Positions 36,601 to 46,192 are shown, numbered from the stretch's first letter. The stretch: 64,000 nucleotides of DNA from Tuwongella immobilis (GCF_901538355.1 NZ_LR593887.1:992001-1056000), one strand, 5' to 3'. Program-made: numbers and translations. Notes: generated by a model from the sequence alone, not told the origin.

Positions 36601-36877
36601 GGGCTTCGCGCAAGAATCGTTCTCGCGTTTCCGGGGAAAACAGCCGTTGCGGTTGGGGCATTTTGAGCGCCACCGACCGATTCAACACCGGGTCAAATGC
36701 CTCATAGACCACCCCGTAGCCGCCACGCCCCAGAATGCGCTGCAGTTGATACCGGCCAAACTCCCGCACCAACACGCGATCCGTGTCCGATCCAGACGCA
36801 GCCGGGTCATCGAGTCGATTCATCGGCTCGGTCTGCTGCTGCACAGGAGTGGGGGGAACCGGCGTCGACATCATCAT
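33626..36877 (-). CDS. Membrane Ser/Thr protein kinase with WD40 repeats (HCD catalytic loop)
   Basis: A 1083-aa protein. The kinase domain is at about 42-330: LGRGGYGVVYEAFD, VALK lysine near 72, catalytic loop HCDLKPSNILL near 162 (Cys replaces the usual Arg), DFG near 212, and SAPECLRAD. The Arg of HRD links to the activation loop in RD kinases; HCD suggests non-RD regulation, and the catalytic Asp is present. A transmembrane helix lies near 356-380 (GGILIGSLMMLGIVHGI). The remaining 700 residues are WD40-like repeats (LSFTPDGKRLIAITDHSTIVVWN). The start is uncertain; ATGs at 36898, 36877, 36874 and 36871 are all in frame. Confidence 0.9.
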   Translation of the reverse strand: MMMSTPVPPTPVQQQTEPMNRLDDPAASGSDTDRVLVREFGRYQLQRILGRGGYGVVYEAFDPVLNRSVALKMPQPQRLFSPETRERFLREARMAGQLDHPNIVPIYEVNEIGPVCYIASALCLGPDLTRWMLQQPHPVSAIVGASLILTVARGLNHAHSRGIIHCDLKPSNILLQPMSDSGRYPQDHLTTGSWVQLTLDGEVGAVLPRIADFGLAQLIHPANDLPVVPTPFQAGTPQYSAPECLRADTLAAHPGMDIFSLGVMLVELTTGKRPFANTDELLRGTPPQIEAAATTAPLPADFIRICERCLAFRADQRYPTVTELMTDLECFLTGNPLPRQRNARLQRGLRTIRRIARPTLGGILIGSLMMLGIVHGIRKLAPDPPPEPTEQTKADASAQSEATRLSEYRQLASQTRLANEFVRSGRWQPAREMLSGLQESVGPLAVQSLSWRWLWNDLHAFRQTLTAEGSLYTASYHPNEPILACAGSAGIVWLWRIPQGEILHILPTVGSEINELSFTPDGKRLIAITDHSTIVVWNVPQFTAPVTIPCRLGKLFSLVIAPDSRSVTIMDNHGIRQTWDLEQQRLISETVHPFAKRPWIRHDRQGEWEITVRSDAIRFERIVGVAREREVQLNEYVSTVAIDPAGEQAIIATLSGGLYRLQLNDSTPLELLTRGLSRICSLCYSPDGRYLLSGHDDSRITYWNARSMERIRELLGHQRRIWHLRFRPDGHEWISLSDDGTVQQWPYLETLGVLESPIPQPAGTPVVGAFAFTPDSQRLLSWNRDNQLQLWDCASRELIGTSSKEGAPPLIRLGMLPNRSTAISIHADGSLRSWKLPVHRPLLGPATLISQPCGQLPPSPEMPNDPPKTLLVVSSNCLLVGSESGRCRVLTQRGNSWEVDAEFPVLMDLSQSTIDAPNGRVWVTTRDGKLESWSVNPPRLEESIPISESPVRLCRVNPKHQSLAWSSDQLPGTLHLGRLREWNRSLPIKAHRGPIRQIAFSADGQECLSVGSDQRLYIWQTESGQLLRWHCEYRGVESIAVAPNGGMVAVQHHPFNFPQIPSMISLFPTHHPAQQLRSGHSAP

Positions 36878-37299
36878 AATGGTGGGCAAAATCCTCATTC
36901 GTATGGCGGTCGTTTGGGGGCGCCCGCGATGGATGAATGTCGGAACTTTACAAGGCTTGCACAATTCTCTGCAATGGAATTGTCCCGAGGATGAGAATTG
37001 CGACTCAATTCATCTGCAATTTAGCGAGTCTGGGGAATTCAGTGGATGGTTAATCACGTCGCAGGCTGAAAATTTCATTCTCACATGATTCTTCATCCAG
37101 ATTAGCTCGCGTTCCAGTGACGTCAACTGTTGCGGACAAAAAAGTCGAATTTTCAGTCAAACGTGTTTTTATTCACGATCGAATCGGATTGATGATGAGA
37201 TTACGATTTGTCTGCGAATCGTAATGTAGCAAATGATTCGATTCTTGAGATTCATTTCCTGCTGCTTTGCCATGGTCAGTCAAGGCACGGACTTGGACA
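36878..37299. other. Divergent intergenic region with two inverted repeats
   Basis: This gap separates the kinase gene (minus) and hrpB (plus), and is AT-richer than the genes. ACAATTC (36961-36967) with GAATTGT (36977-36983) is a 7-bp inverted repeat. ATTACGATT (37200-37208) with AATCGTAAT (37217-37225) is a 9-bp inverted repeat, 75 bases before hrpB. Either may be an operator. No clear -35/-10 pair was placed. Confidence 0.45.
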
Positions 37300-39894
37300 A
37301 TGCAAAGCATTGCGCTTCAGGCGAACTCGAAGCGAATTCCAATTTTGGAGAACCAGCGCGTGGGACTGCCGCGATTCCCCATTGATGATGTGCTGCCTGA
37401 GCTGATCCGCCAGCTCCGCGATGCCTCCAGCGTGGTCCTTCGCGCACCCACCGGAGCCGGGAAAACCACCCGAGTGCCGCCCGCATTGCTCGATGCCGGA
37501 TTCGCCGATTCCGGATGGATCGTCATGCTCGAACCCCGTCGCGTCGCGGCTCGGGCTGCCGCTCGACGCATGGCCAGCGAACGTGGCGAACCCATCGGAG
37601 AAACCATCGGCTACCAGGTGCGATTGGAACGAGTGGCCGGGCCGCGAACCCGCATCCTCGTCGTCACGCCGGGGATTTTGCTTCGCATGCTCCAGGATGA
37701 TCCCTTTTTAGAGAAAATTGCGGTCATCGTCATGGACGAATTTCACGAACGCAGCCTGGAAGGCGACCTCGTACTGGGAATGACGCGCTTGGTGCAGACG
37801 ACGGTGCGCCCGGAATTGAAATTGCTGCTGATGTCCGCGACGCTGGCCGATCAACGATTGTCCGCGTATCTGGGCGATTGCCCGATCGTCCGCAGCGAAG
37901 GGCGGTTATACCCCGTGCAACTGCGGTATCATCCCCGCCGTGGCGATGCCGATTTGCTGGATACCGCCCGCGACGCGATTGAGCGGATTTGGCCCGAAAC
38001 TCCCGGCGATCTGCTGGTCTTTCTCCCCGGTGTCGGGGAAATTCGCACGTTGGAACGCGAGTTGCAGCCATTTGCGGCGGCGCGCGGCGTGCGCGTGATG
38101 CCGCTATACGGCGATTTGCCCGCCGAGCAGCAGGATTTGGCGCTGCGGAAATTCCCTGAGCGAAAAATTGTGCTGGCAACCAACGTCGCCGAAACCTCAG
38201 TCACCGTCGATGGCGTGACGGCGGTGATCGATACCGGGTTGGCGCGGCAGAATCGGTTCGATGCCAGCGTTGGCCTGGATCGTCTCGAATTGGTGCCGAT
38301 TGCTCAGGACTCGGCGGATCAGCGGGCCGGTCGTGCGGGCCGAACGCAACCCGGCATCTGCGTGCGACTTTGGGAAGAAGCGGGGCATCGGCAACGACCC
38401 GAAACCACGCTGCCGGAAATTCAGCGAATCGATCTTTCCGGGGCGCTGCTGCATCTGCTTTGCTTGGGTGAAGCGAAACCGGAGGATTTTCTCTGGCTGG
38501 ATGCGCCGCGTTCTGAGGCGCTGGAGCAGGCATTTCGGTTGCTGCGTCGGCTGGGGGCGGTCGATGCCAATGGCGTGACCGAATTGGGCCGCGCGATGGG
38601 GCGATTGCCGTTGCATCCGCGCTTGGCTCGCATGGTGTTGGATGGGGCGGAGCGCGGCGTATTGCGCAGCACGCTGTTGGCGGCTGTGTTACTCACGGAG
38701 CGCGATCCCATCCAACGACGTTCGGGAATCCGCAGCGATCGGCAATCGGATGTCTTGGATCGTCTGGATGTGCTGGAGCAATTCCAACGCACGGGCCGAA
38801 CGGAATTTCCCGTGGGCAATCTGGTGCCTGGAGCGGCGCGGCAACTGTTGCGACTCGCCGAGCAACTCGAACGCCAACTGGCGCGAGAAGGTGTGCGAGC
38901 GGCGGAACGTCCATCGCAATCCGTTGAAGATGCAGAGGTTGCGCTGTTGCGGGCATTGCTGGCGGGATTCCCGGATCGAGTCGCCAAACGGCGCGAACCC
39001 GGAAGCCGGCGGGCGCGGATGGTGGGTGGTCGCGGCGTGCAGATTGGGCCGATGTCTGGTGTGGATGGGCCGGAATATTTCCTGGCAATCGATGTCGATG
39101 GCGGCGGCAGCGAGGCACTCGTGCGGATGGCTTCGGGAATCGAACGATCGTGGCTGCCGGAATCTGTCATTGTCGTGCGGGATGAGGTCGAATTCGACGA
39201 AGCGAGTGGCAAAATCCAAGGGCGGCGTCGGCGGCGCTACGACGATTTGATCCTGGAGGAATCCCCAATCGCGATCCGCGATTCCGAAGCCGCCGCCGAG
39301 TTACTCGCCGAAGTGGCCGCATCGCGCTTGGAACAGGCGTTGCCCGACAGCGAATCCGCCGCAGGGCAATGGTTGAATCGGCTGCGATGTCTGGCCGAAT
39401 GGGTTCCCGATGTCGAACTGCCACGTTTGGACGAAGCCGGAATGCGCGAGATTCTGCGTCAGGTCTGTCGGGGGTGTCGCTCGTTGGACGAGGTTCGCCA
39501 AGCCGATTGGATCGGCATCATTCAGGGGATGATGGATTACGCGACGACGCAATGGATCGAGCGCGAAGCCCCCGAGCGGCTCGAAGTGCCCAGCGGCAGT
39601 CGGATTGCATTGCGGTACGAACCGGGGCGGCCACCGATTCTGGCGGTGCGCATTCAGGAATTGTTCGGCCTGACCGAGACACCGCGCATCGCCCGCGGTC
39701 GGGTGCCGGTGCTGCTGCATCTGTTGGCCCCGAATTATCGTCCGCAGCAGATTACCGATGATCTGTCGAGTTTCTGGGCGAATGTCTATCCGCAGGTTCG
39801 CAAAGATTTGCGGGCACGCTATCCCAAACACGCCTGGCCGGAAGACCCTTGGACCGCTACCGCACAATCCCGTCCGCAGCGCCGCCCCTCCTGA
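37300..39894 (+). CDS. hrpB: ATP-dependent RNA helicase HrpB
   Basis: An 864-aa DEAH/RHA helicase. Motifs in order: Walker A APTGAGKTTR near 50, DEFHE near 145 (variant of DEAH), SATL near 179, TNVAETSVT near 297, and QRAGRAGR near 340. A helicase-associated region and the HrpB C-terminal domain complete it (LLAPNYRPQQITDDLSSFW near 805-825, then YPQVRKDLRARYPKHAWPEDP, the usual terminus). It unwinds RNA in an ATP-dependent way; its biological role is poorly defined. The start is uncertain: ATG 37300 has only a weak GGA upstream, and in-frame GTG codons lie downstream. It is divergent from the kinase gene. Confidence 0.93.
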   Translation: MQSIALQANSKRIPILENQRVGLPRFPIDDVLPELIRQLRDASSVVLRAPTGAGKTTRVPPALLDAGFADSGWIVMLEPRRVAARAAARRMASERGEPIGETIGYQVRLERVAGPRTRILVVTPGILLRMLQDDPFLEKIAVIVMDEFHERSLEGDLVLGMTRLVQTTVRPELKLLLMSATLADQRLSAYLGDCPIVRSEGRLYPVQLRYHPRRGDADLLDTARDAIERIWPETPGDLLVFLPGVGEIRTLERELQPFAAARGVRVMPLYGDLPAEQQDLALRKFPERKIVLATNVAETSVTVDGVTAVIDTGLARQNRFDASVGLDRLELVPIAQDSADQRAGRAGRTQPGICVRLWEEAGHRQRPETTLPEIQRIDLSGALLHLLCLGEAKPEDFLWLDAPRSEALEQAFRLLRRLGAVDANGVTELGRAMGRLPLHPRLARMVLDGAERGVLRSTLLAAVLLTERDPIQRRSGIRSDRQSDVLDRLDVLEQFQRTGRTEFPVGNLVPGAARQLLRLAEQLERQLAREGVRAAERPSQSVEDAEVALLRALLAGFPDRVAKRREPGSRRARMVGGRGVQIGPMSGVDGPEYFLAIDVDGGGSEALVRMASGIERSWLPESVIVVRDEVEFDEASGKIQGRRRRRYDDLILEESPIAIRDSEAAAELLAEVAASRLEQALPDSESAAGQWLNRLRCLAEWVPDVELPRLDEAGMREILRQVCRGCRSLDEVRQADWIGIIQGMMDYATTQWIEREAPERLEVPSGSRIALRYEPGRPPILAVRIQELFGLTETPRIARGRVPVLLHLLAPNYRPQQITDDLSSFWANVYPQVRKDLRARYPKHAWPEDPWTATAQSRPQRRPS

Positions 39895-40051
39895 TTCCGC
39901 TTCGCAACCGGGCGTCGGCTCGATTTCCTGAGAATCTTCCGGGATTTCTCGGAAGTCAATTCGCATTCGCTGGTTATGTTCTATGCTACAGCGATAATCG
40001 AACCCGCCGGACCCGCCCGGCCCCAGGCCGCAATGCCGTGGAGGATGATTC

Positions 40052-42349
40052 GTGAGCGAAACGTCTGTCTCGACCGCCCAACTCGGACGCGGTCACTTGT
40101 TCGGCATCAGTATGCTGATTCTCTTCCTGGAATTGGCGTGCATTCGCTGGTTCCCGTCGCATGTGCTGTTCCTGACCTTCTTCACGAATATGATCCTGCT
40201 GGCGTGCTTTTTGGGCATGTCGTTGGGTTGCCTGATGGCGCGGGGCAATCCGCAGTGGATTCGCCTGAGTCCCTGGCTGCTGATCTTGGCCATGGGGTTG
40301 GGGATGTTCGCGGATGTCACCGATAGCGTCATCAATGAGTATGTCGATGTCGGTCGCAACTCCGAATCGCCGCAAATGGTGTTCTTTGGCACGGAGACCG
40401 CCGGCAAAGCTGAATTCAATAACAAAATCCCGATTGAAGTGATCGGCTTAGTCTTCTTTCTGCTGATTACCGGCAGCATGATCGGTCCGGGGATGATCCT
40501 GGGCCGCTGCCTGATGGCCGTGCCGGGGCGAGTCGAGGCGTACACCATCGACATTGCCGGCAGTCTCACCGGGATTCTGTTGTTTTCGACTCTGTCTTGG
40601 TTCTCGGTGCCGGCGTGGGTGTGGTTCCTGCTCATCGCCCTGGCGCTCGTGAAATTCATGGATCTGCTGGAACCGGCGATGCGTCCGGAATGGCCGTTGC
40701 GGTTGTTCATGGTCATCATTCTTCCAGTGCTGGCATTGTCTCCACTGCGACCGATTTTGTTCGATAAGTTGGTTCAGATTGAAATGTGGTCGCCCTATTA
40801 CCGGATTTTGTACACACCGAACGTGTACGATCTGCCCATTCGAGACATTAGTACCAATCTCATCGGGCATCAGCGCATTCATCCACGCAATGAAACGCCG
40901 GTGGCGTATCCGTTGCCGCATTTGCTGAATCGGGATGCGGGACTGCCGAAGTTCAAGAGCATCCTGATTATCGGTGCAGGGTCGGGGAATGATGTCAGCC
41001 GAGCGTTGCAATTTGCGGCACCGGATGCCCATATCGATGCCGTGGATATTGAGCCGGTGATTCAATCGATCGGCGTGCGGGAGAATCCGGATCAACCCTA
41101 TGCCGACCCGCGCGTGCATGTGCAGATTAACGATGGCCGCAACTTCCTGAAATCGACCACCCGCAAATACGATTTCGTGCTGTTCGCGCTGGTCGATTCG
41201 CTGGTGTTGCATTCCGGCTACAGCAACATCCGCCTGGAATCGTATCTGTTTACCCAGGAATCGATTGCGGATGTGAAGCGCTGTCTGGCCGATGACGGCT
41301 TGTTCGTCATGTCGAACTACTTCCGGCAGGGGTTCATCATCCATCGCTTGGATCAGACGTTGGCGAGCGTGTTTGGCGAGCAGCGATTTGTCATGACCAT
41401 GCCGCCCGTGAAGGAACTCGACGCAACCGGCGTGGCCGATGGCTTTGGCATGTTCTTTTCTGGCCCACGAACGGAACCAATTCGCGCCAAATTGAATCAG
41501 CACGGCGGGAACTTCTGGGTGCCCACCAAGAAGGGGATCATCCGCGATGCGCTGGCGTTGCCCAATGGCTACCGCGATGCGCCGCCGCCGGAGGAAGCGG
41601 GCGTGAATTGGATCGGCTTCCATCCCACGCCGATCATCAATCCCACGCCACCGATTTTGGCGACGGACGATTGGCCGTTTCTGTACCTGCGAGAACCGAT
41701 GGTGCCGGACTTGAGCATTCGCACCATGATCATGATCGGCAGCGTCTCGCTGGTGCTGTTGTACCTCACCGGACTTCGCACCCACGGGCAGGGGGGCACC
41801 ACTCTGATTGCCCGCATGTTCTTCCTGGGGGCAGCGTTTATGCTGCTTGAAACCAAGGCCGTGGTGCATATGTCGCTGCTGTATGGCAGCACCTGGATTG
41901 TGAACTCGGTGGTGTTCGCCGGGATTCTCGTGATGATTCTGCTGTCGAATCTGTGGGTCATCGCCCGCCGTCCGCAGGTGCTGACGGTGTATTATGTGTT
42001 GCTGATTGCCTCGCTGGTGCTGAACGCATTGGTGCCGTTGGATGCGTTTTTGGGCATGTCGTCAATGCTGCAGTTGATTTTGCCGACGGGAATGGTGGCG
42101 TTACCTGTGTTCTTCGCCGGGGTGATTTTCGCGACATCGTTTAGCCGTTCGACCGATGCGGATCGCTCGTTCGGCTTCAACATTGCCGGGGCGATTCTCG
42201 GCGGGTTGGTGGAATACTTCTCCATGTTGATCGGTTTCCGGTACTTGGTGCTGCTCGCAGCGGGCTTGTATCTGCTCTCCTCGCTGCAATCCGGCACGAA
42301 CGCGGCATCGAGCGAATCGGCCGCTCCCGCCTCGCCACCAGGAGCCTAA
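40052..42349 (+). CDS. Membrane spermidine-synthase-like methyltransferase-fold protein
   Basis: A 765-aa protein: N-terminal helices (about 15-240), a Rossmann domain (about 300-470) and C-terminal helices (about 555-745). The Rossmann part has ILIIGAGSGNDVSRAL near 303 (nucleotide/SAM-type motif), AVDIEP near 330, and DGRNFLKSTTRKYDFVLF, which resemble spermidine synthase (SpeE) and its membrane-bound relatives. The substrate is unknown; polyamine transfer should not be assumed. The start is GTG at 40052 with GGAGG about seven bases upstream. A terminator hairpin lies just beyond the stop. Confidence 0.85.
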   Translation: MSETSVSTAQLGRGHLFGISMLILFLELACIRWFPSHVLFLTFFTNMILLACFLGMSLGCLMARGNPQWIRLSPWLLILAMGLGMFADVTDSVINEYVDVGRNSESPQMVFFGTETAGKAEFNNKIPIEVIGLVFFLLITGSMIGPGMILGRCLMAVPGRVEAYTIDIAGSLTGILLFSTLSWFSVPAWVWFLLIALALVKFMDLLEPAMRPEWPLRLFMVIILPVLALSPLRPILFDKLVQIEMWSPYYRILYTPNVYDLPIRDISTNLIGHQRIHPRNETPVAYPLPHLLNRDAGLPKFKSILIIGAGSGNDVSRALQFAAPDAHIDAVDIEPVIQSIGVRENPDQPYADPRVHVQINDGRNFLKSTTRKYDFVLFALVDSLVLHSGYSNIRLESYLFTQESIADVKRCLADDGLFVMSNYFRQGFIIHRLDQTLASVFGEQRFVMTMPPVKELDATGVADGFGMFFSGPRTEPIRAKLNQHGGNFWVPTKKGIIRDALALPNGYRDAPPPEEAGVNWIGFHPTPIINPTPPILATDDWPFLYLREPMVPDLSIRTMIMIGSVSLVLLYLTGLRTHGQGGTTLIARMFFLGAAFMLLETKAVVHMSLLYGSTWIVNSVVFAGILVMILLSNLWVIARRPQVLTVYYVLLIASLVLNALVPLDAFLGMSSMLQLILPTGMVALPVFFAGVIFATSFSRSTDADRSFGFNIAGAILGGLVEYFSMLIGFRYLVLLAAGLYLLSSLQSGTNAASSESAAPASPPGA

Positions 42350-42407
42350 TGCGACTCGCCCGCCTCGCTGGGCCGGGATGAACTGCGTGAATCCGCTGGA
42401 AATCTCC

Positions 42408-42451
42408 GCCAACCGCCTCGTGTTGAGTTCGACATGAGGCGGTTGGCTTTT
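42408..42451. terminator. Strong bidirectional terminator
   Basis: GCCAACCGCCTC (42408-42419) pairs perfectly with GAGGCGGTTGGC (42436-42447). The loop is about 16 bases and is partly paired itself, and TTTT follows at 42448-42451. It lies between the convergent genes ending at 42349 and 42469. Its core resembles the hairpin at 46193-46220 (shared GTTCGACA.GAGGC). Confidence 0.75.
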
Positions 42452-42468
42452 CCGATCGGCGAACGCAA

Positions 42469-45400
42469 CTACTTCGCTGGCGTTGGAATCGAACATTGGA
42501 ACGTCAAACGAATCGAATGCTCCGATTTCTCCGTGAGATCACTTAGCGCTGTACCTTTAATCACCGGAATGATTTTGATTTCCGATGAGGTGAATCCATC
42601 GTTCAATGGGTTGTTCGCATCGGAAAACGGTCCAAACGGATTCAGCGATCGAAATAGAGTGTTACAGATGCGAATAATCGCTTCTTGATTCAATTCATAT
42701 AAACCGCCTTGAGATTTGAGATTTTCCACGCGGATCGTGATTGGACAATCCCGATACAGGAACGTGATGTCCGCTTTGGCATTAGCCGGAGCGTTGCCGG
42801 CTTTCGTGGGCCATTGAATCCAAAGCGTATCCGCACTGGGGATTTCCGGCTTCGCAAGTTCGAATTCACCCTTGGTTTTCCCAATTTTCTCATAGGCAAT
42901 TTCGATCGAGGTCGGCAGTCCAATCGCGGGCTGAGTCGATGGTTTCTCGTCGGGTGAATAAACCGGAACTAACAAATCTTGGCTGACACCATAGGGAGTG
43001 GAAACATTCACCTGAACCGATTTTCCGGTGGGGAACGAGCCCGCAGGAACCGTGATTTTCATCACCTGGCGGCTAATCATATCCAATGACTTGATCGGCT
43101 GGTTGCCAACGAGAATTCGAGATTGGGTGACACTGAAGTGTTTTCCAACCAGAAATAGCTCGGTATCCCGATCAAGTCGAATGCCCGGGGCACCATACCA
43201 GCCATAAAGTTCCGGTGCGAGATCGGTGGTGCCGCTCACAAATAATTCAAATCCACCGAGATTGGAATCAATAGGCACCTGTTGGGTGACACTTTGCATG
43301 GGGAGTCGTGATGATAATTGTTCCGCGCGATTTAACAATCGAGCCAGATCGCCTGCTCGATATTGATCGGCATCCGAAACTTGACAACCGCCGGTGCGAA
43401 TCGCTTGCACTTTTCGGCTCAACCGAAGCGCTTGCGTATGATCAAAGACCTTATGTTTGGGATTGGCCAACCCAAACCAATTACTGGTGCTATCGAGTGT
43501 GACATACGGAACGAACGACGGCATAATGACGAGCGCAACACATTCCCGCGGCCCCGCTTCCAAGCGTCGTTCCCGAAGGAGTTGGTTCCGATTCGGGCCA
43601 CCAATGAGATGATCCCGCAAAATCACATTGAGATTGCTGCGCGTTTCCGGTGTTTGGAATCGTGGATAAAATCGCCAGCCGAAGATATTTTCTCCATTGG
43701 AGAATCCCAACTGGGTGCGATTCAATTGCAGTGCTTCATATTCGGATTCCAGCCGGCGAGCGAATCGTGTGAATTGATTGACGTTGATTCGCCCTGCCGC
43801 GAAGGCCAACGACAACGCAAACTGTGATTCACGACGCACGCTCAGCGAATCGGCGATATTTTGGTCATCCGTCGCCGGGTCTAACGCAAACACATGGATC
43901 GGCCAACGAAGTTGCACATATTGATTAAAGAGCCGTCGCGCTTCGATCGGCGGATTCGGGTGGAAATACGGGAGATATTCTCCGCATAACGGCGTCGCTT
44001 GTCCCTTCGCGGCAAGAACTTCCTTAATATCCAGCGTAAGACGATCTGCGAGCAAGGCCGCATCCACGACCATTTTCCACGCTAACGCGACGGTCGATGA
44101 ATACTGCGGCTGTTTATTGAGATCATCCGCAGACATCACTCCACCGGCTAACTCCAGCAACTCCGCACGGAATTCCTCCCGCTTCAATTGGAGTCCGTGA
44201 TAATTCCGGGTGTGAACCAGATGCACCAAATCTGGGGTGCAATATTTGGTCCACAAATGTTGATTGCGTTCATGCCGCAGTAAGCGATAGGCGGCTTCGA
44301 GTTCAATTTTTAAGAATGATTGCACATCTGGCAGATGCGCGTATCCCTGTTGCTTGAATTTGCTACCCAGCGCATGTTGGGCCTGATAGGCAATTTCAAA
44401 GGCAAACTCGCCCCCAAATACTTCCAGATATTGCGAAAACGGAATCGACTGCCGCCCCCGAGTCCCCGTCGAAAACGGCACTTTCACCGCCTCTAATTTC
44501 TCACGAACCCGAGTGATTTGATTGATTGCATCATTAATAGGTTCTGCATCGAAACCAGCGGTGCCTATCTTGTTGGCTCCGTATGTCCTCATTTTGTCTA
44601 GCAATGTGGTCGGGATGTATCTGCTTTCGGAATTAGTTAAATAATCACGAAGACTCATCTTATCATCATTGGTTAGGTTTATACCATACAATAAAAAATT
44701 TTGAATAATTGTGTCTTCGGATATCCCAAGTGCATCGGCAAGTTTCGGTGAATTCTTCCTCAATTCGGATATGAGCGTTACTTTCTGTTCAGGGGACGCT
44801 TTGGTAATTGCAGTAATCTCTTCTAAATGTCGGACGATGAGGCGGTTCTTTTCCGAGAGTAATTCGTTGGCTTCTGGATCGTCGAGGTAACGCGATAATG
44901 GGAAGCCTAATTGATCCACCAGATCGTTAATCAGCAGTGTGCGGAAGGTGGCCGGAAGGAGTTCATCACTGAGTACGGGGCTGACGGTGAAGGTGATTTC
45001 TGCTCCGTGGCCCACATCGGTGCGTTTTCCAGGCAGCAGCGAGACGGGAATTCGCATCAACGTGAGTGCGTAGCCGGGGCTGTCTGCCGTGTCATCGCCC
45101 TCATTATTGCGACGCAACTGACCGAGATAATCGAGATACCGTTTCAATTGGTTGAGCTTTTCGGTTGGCTCGAGCCCAATTCCTTCAACCGTTTTGAGAA
45201 TCTTCCGCTGGGTGACTGGGCTAGGGGCGGTTGAGACAATCGTGGGATTCGATGGGGGCGGCATGTCTTTGGGGGACTCTGCCGGCGGCGCAACCGCTTC
45301 CGGGGCAGGGGCCGGTGATTCCGCGAGTGATGCTGGCCCTTCCATAACCGTCACTTTTTTGACTTCTTCGCCTTCCTTGTTGAAGGTCGTTGCGATGGTT

Positions 45401-45867
45401 TCTCGCGAAGTGCGAATCAGCGGCGGAATCACAAATTCGGCCCCGGATTTCCCGGATTCTTTGGCCACTTCTTTCACGCTCGCCAACGCCGATAATGTCG
45501 TTGCGGATTCAAAAAAGGATTGATCCGCGCGAGCGATTTGACCCGACAATGCCACGTTGAACTGATGCAATTCCTTGGCCAATTCTTGATCGATTTCATT
45601 GCGGTATCGGGTTAAGCGGGCCTCACCCCAAATGTCGGGTGCTTTCGCGGTCACGCTGCCGAACCAATCGATCAGCAACTCCAGTTGATCCAAATCTTTC
45701 GCGACTGCCATCATCGATTGATCGGACGCCACATTCGGTTCGCAAACCGTGGCGATGTCGGGCTCGCCGGTGATCCCCGAGCGATCAAACGAATGACAAC
45801 CGGCTCCACCCTGGAGGAGCGCAATTGCCAAGAAGCCGATGGTAAACCGCCGCCGTTGTTTGGACAT
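42469..45867 (-). CDS. Very large lipoprotein of unknown function with IPT/TIG-like domain
   Basis: A 1132-aa protein. The signal and lipobox are clear (IGFLAIALLQGGAGC, Cys 24). A Pro/Ala/Glu-rich linker lies near 180-225, and a large helical-mixed region of unknown fold follows. Near the C terminus (about 915-965; DTELFLVGKHFSVTQ, then QVNVSTPYGVSQDLLVPVYSP) is an IPT/TIG-like immunoglobulin fold. GGAG lies seven bases before the ATG at 45867. The stretch 44560-44900 (about residues 320-435) is much more AT-rich than the rest of the gene. Probably envelope-associated; no enzyme motif was found. Confidence 0.8.
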   Translation of the reverse strand: MSKQRRRFTIGFLAIALLQGGAGCHSFDRSGITGEPDIATVCEPNVASDQSMMAVAKDLDQLELLIDWFGSVTAKAPDIWGEARLTRYRNEIDQELAKELHQFNVALSGQIARADQSFFESATTLSALASVKEVAKESGKSGAEFVIPPLIRTSRETIATTFNKEGEEVKKVTVMEGPASLAESPAPAPEAVAPPAESPKDMPPPSNPTIVSTAPSPVTQRKILKTVEGIGLEPTEKLNQLKRYLDYLGQLRRNNEGDDTADSPGYALTLMRIPVSLLPGKRTDVGHGAEITFTVSPVLSDELLPATFRTLLINDLVDQLGFPLSRYLDDPEANELLSEKNRLIVRHLEEITAITKASPEQKVTLISELRKNSPKLADALGISEDTIIQNFLLYGINLTNDDKMSLRDYLTNSESRYIPTTLLDKMRTYGANKIGTAGFDAEPINDAINQITRVREKLEAVKVPFSTGTRGRQSIPFSQYLEVFGGEFAFEIAYQAQHALGSKFKQQGYAHLPDVQSFLKIELEAAYRLLRHERNQHLWTKYCTPDLVHLVHTRNYHGLQLKREEFRAELLELAGGVMSADDLNKQPQYSSTVALAWKMVVDAALLADRLTLDIKEVLAAKGQATPLCGEYLPYFHPNPPIEARRLFNQYVQLRWPIHVFALDPATDDQNIADSLSVRRESQFALSLAFAAGRINVNQFTRFARRLESEYEALQLNRTQLGFSNGENIFGWRFYPRFQTPETRSNLNVILRDHLIGGPNRNQLLRERRLEAGPRECVALVIMPSFVPYVTLDSTSNWFGLANPKHKVFDHTQALRLSRKVQAIRTGGCQVSDADQYRAGDLARLLNRAEQLSSRLPMQSVTQQVPIDSNLGGFELFVSGTTDLAPELYGWYGAPGIRLDRDTELFLVGKHFSVTQSRILVGNQPIKSLDMISRQVMKITVPAGSFPTGKSVQVNVSTPYGVSQDLLVPVYSPDEKPSTQPAIGLPTSIEIAYEKIGKTKGEFELAKPEIPSADTLWIQWPTKAGNAPANAKADITFLYRDCPITIRVENLKSQGGLYELNQEAIIRICNTLFRSLNPFGPFSDANNPLNDGFTSSEIKIIPVIKGTALSDLTEKSEHSIRLTFQCSIPTPAK

Positions 45868-46163
45868 AATTTTCTCCAGTGTTTAAAACCATCAAAATGG
45901 CATGAAACGAAATTGGGCTCCAACGCTAATGTGAATCTTCTCGGTGATCCGTGGGCAACGGTTGTGGATGGAACCGCACTTGATTGTTATTTGATTCGGA
46001 TTTCGCACTTACTCATGCTGTCGCTGAGAATCAAGACCAGAAATTCGTTTGCTTCGACTTTGGTATGCCGTTGCGATTTCCGGTGGTTGTTCGAGATGTG
46101 GCGATATCGCGATCCGACTGCGAGATGAGGCATTCGCTGCGGTTTGAGGGGAGTGACTGAACC

Positions 46164-46192
46164 TCGTCATTTTCCAGTGGCTCTTCTACAAT
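46164..46192 (+). promoter_or_regulatory. Candidate metG promoter
   Basis: TCGTCA (46164-46169) and TACAAT (46187-46192) are separated by 17 bases. The -10 matches the consensus at five of six positions, the -35 at four. Transcription would start about 46199, inside the palindrome that follows. Confidence 0.45.

Noticed and set aside
40448-41869. Minus-strand frame of 473 codons over the spermidine-synthase-like gene
   Set aside because: Antisense shadow. The + strand has clear membrane helices and a Rossmann motif.
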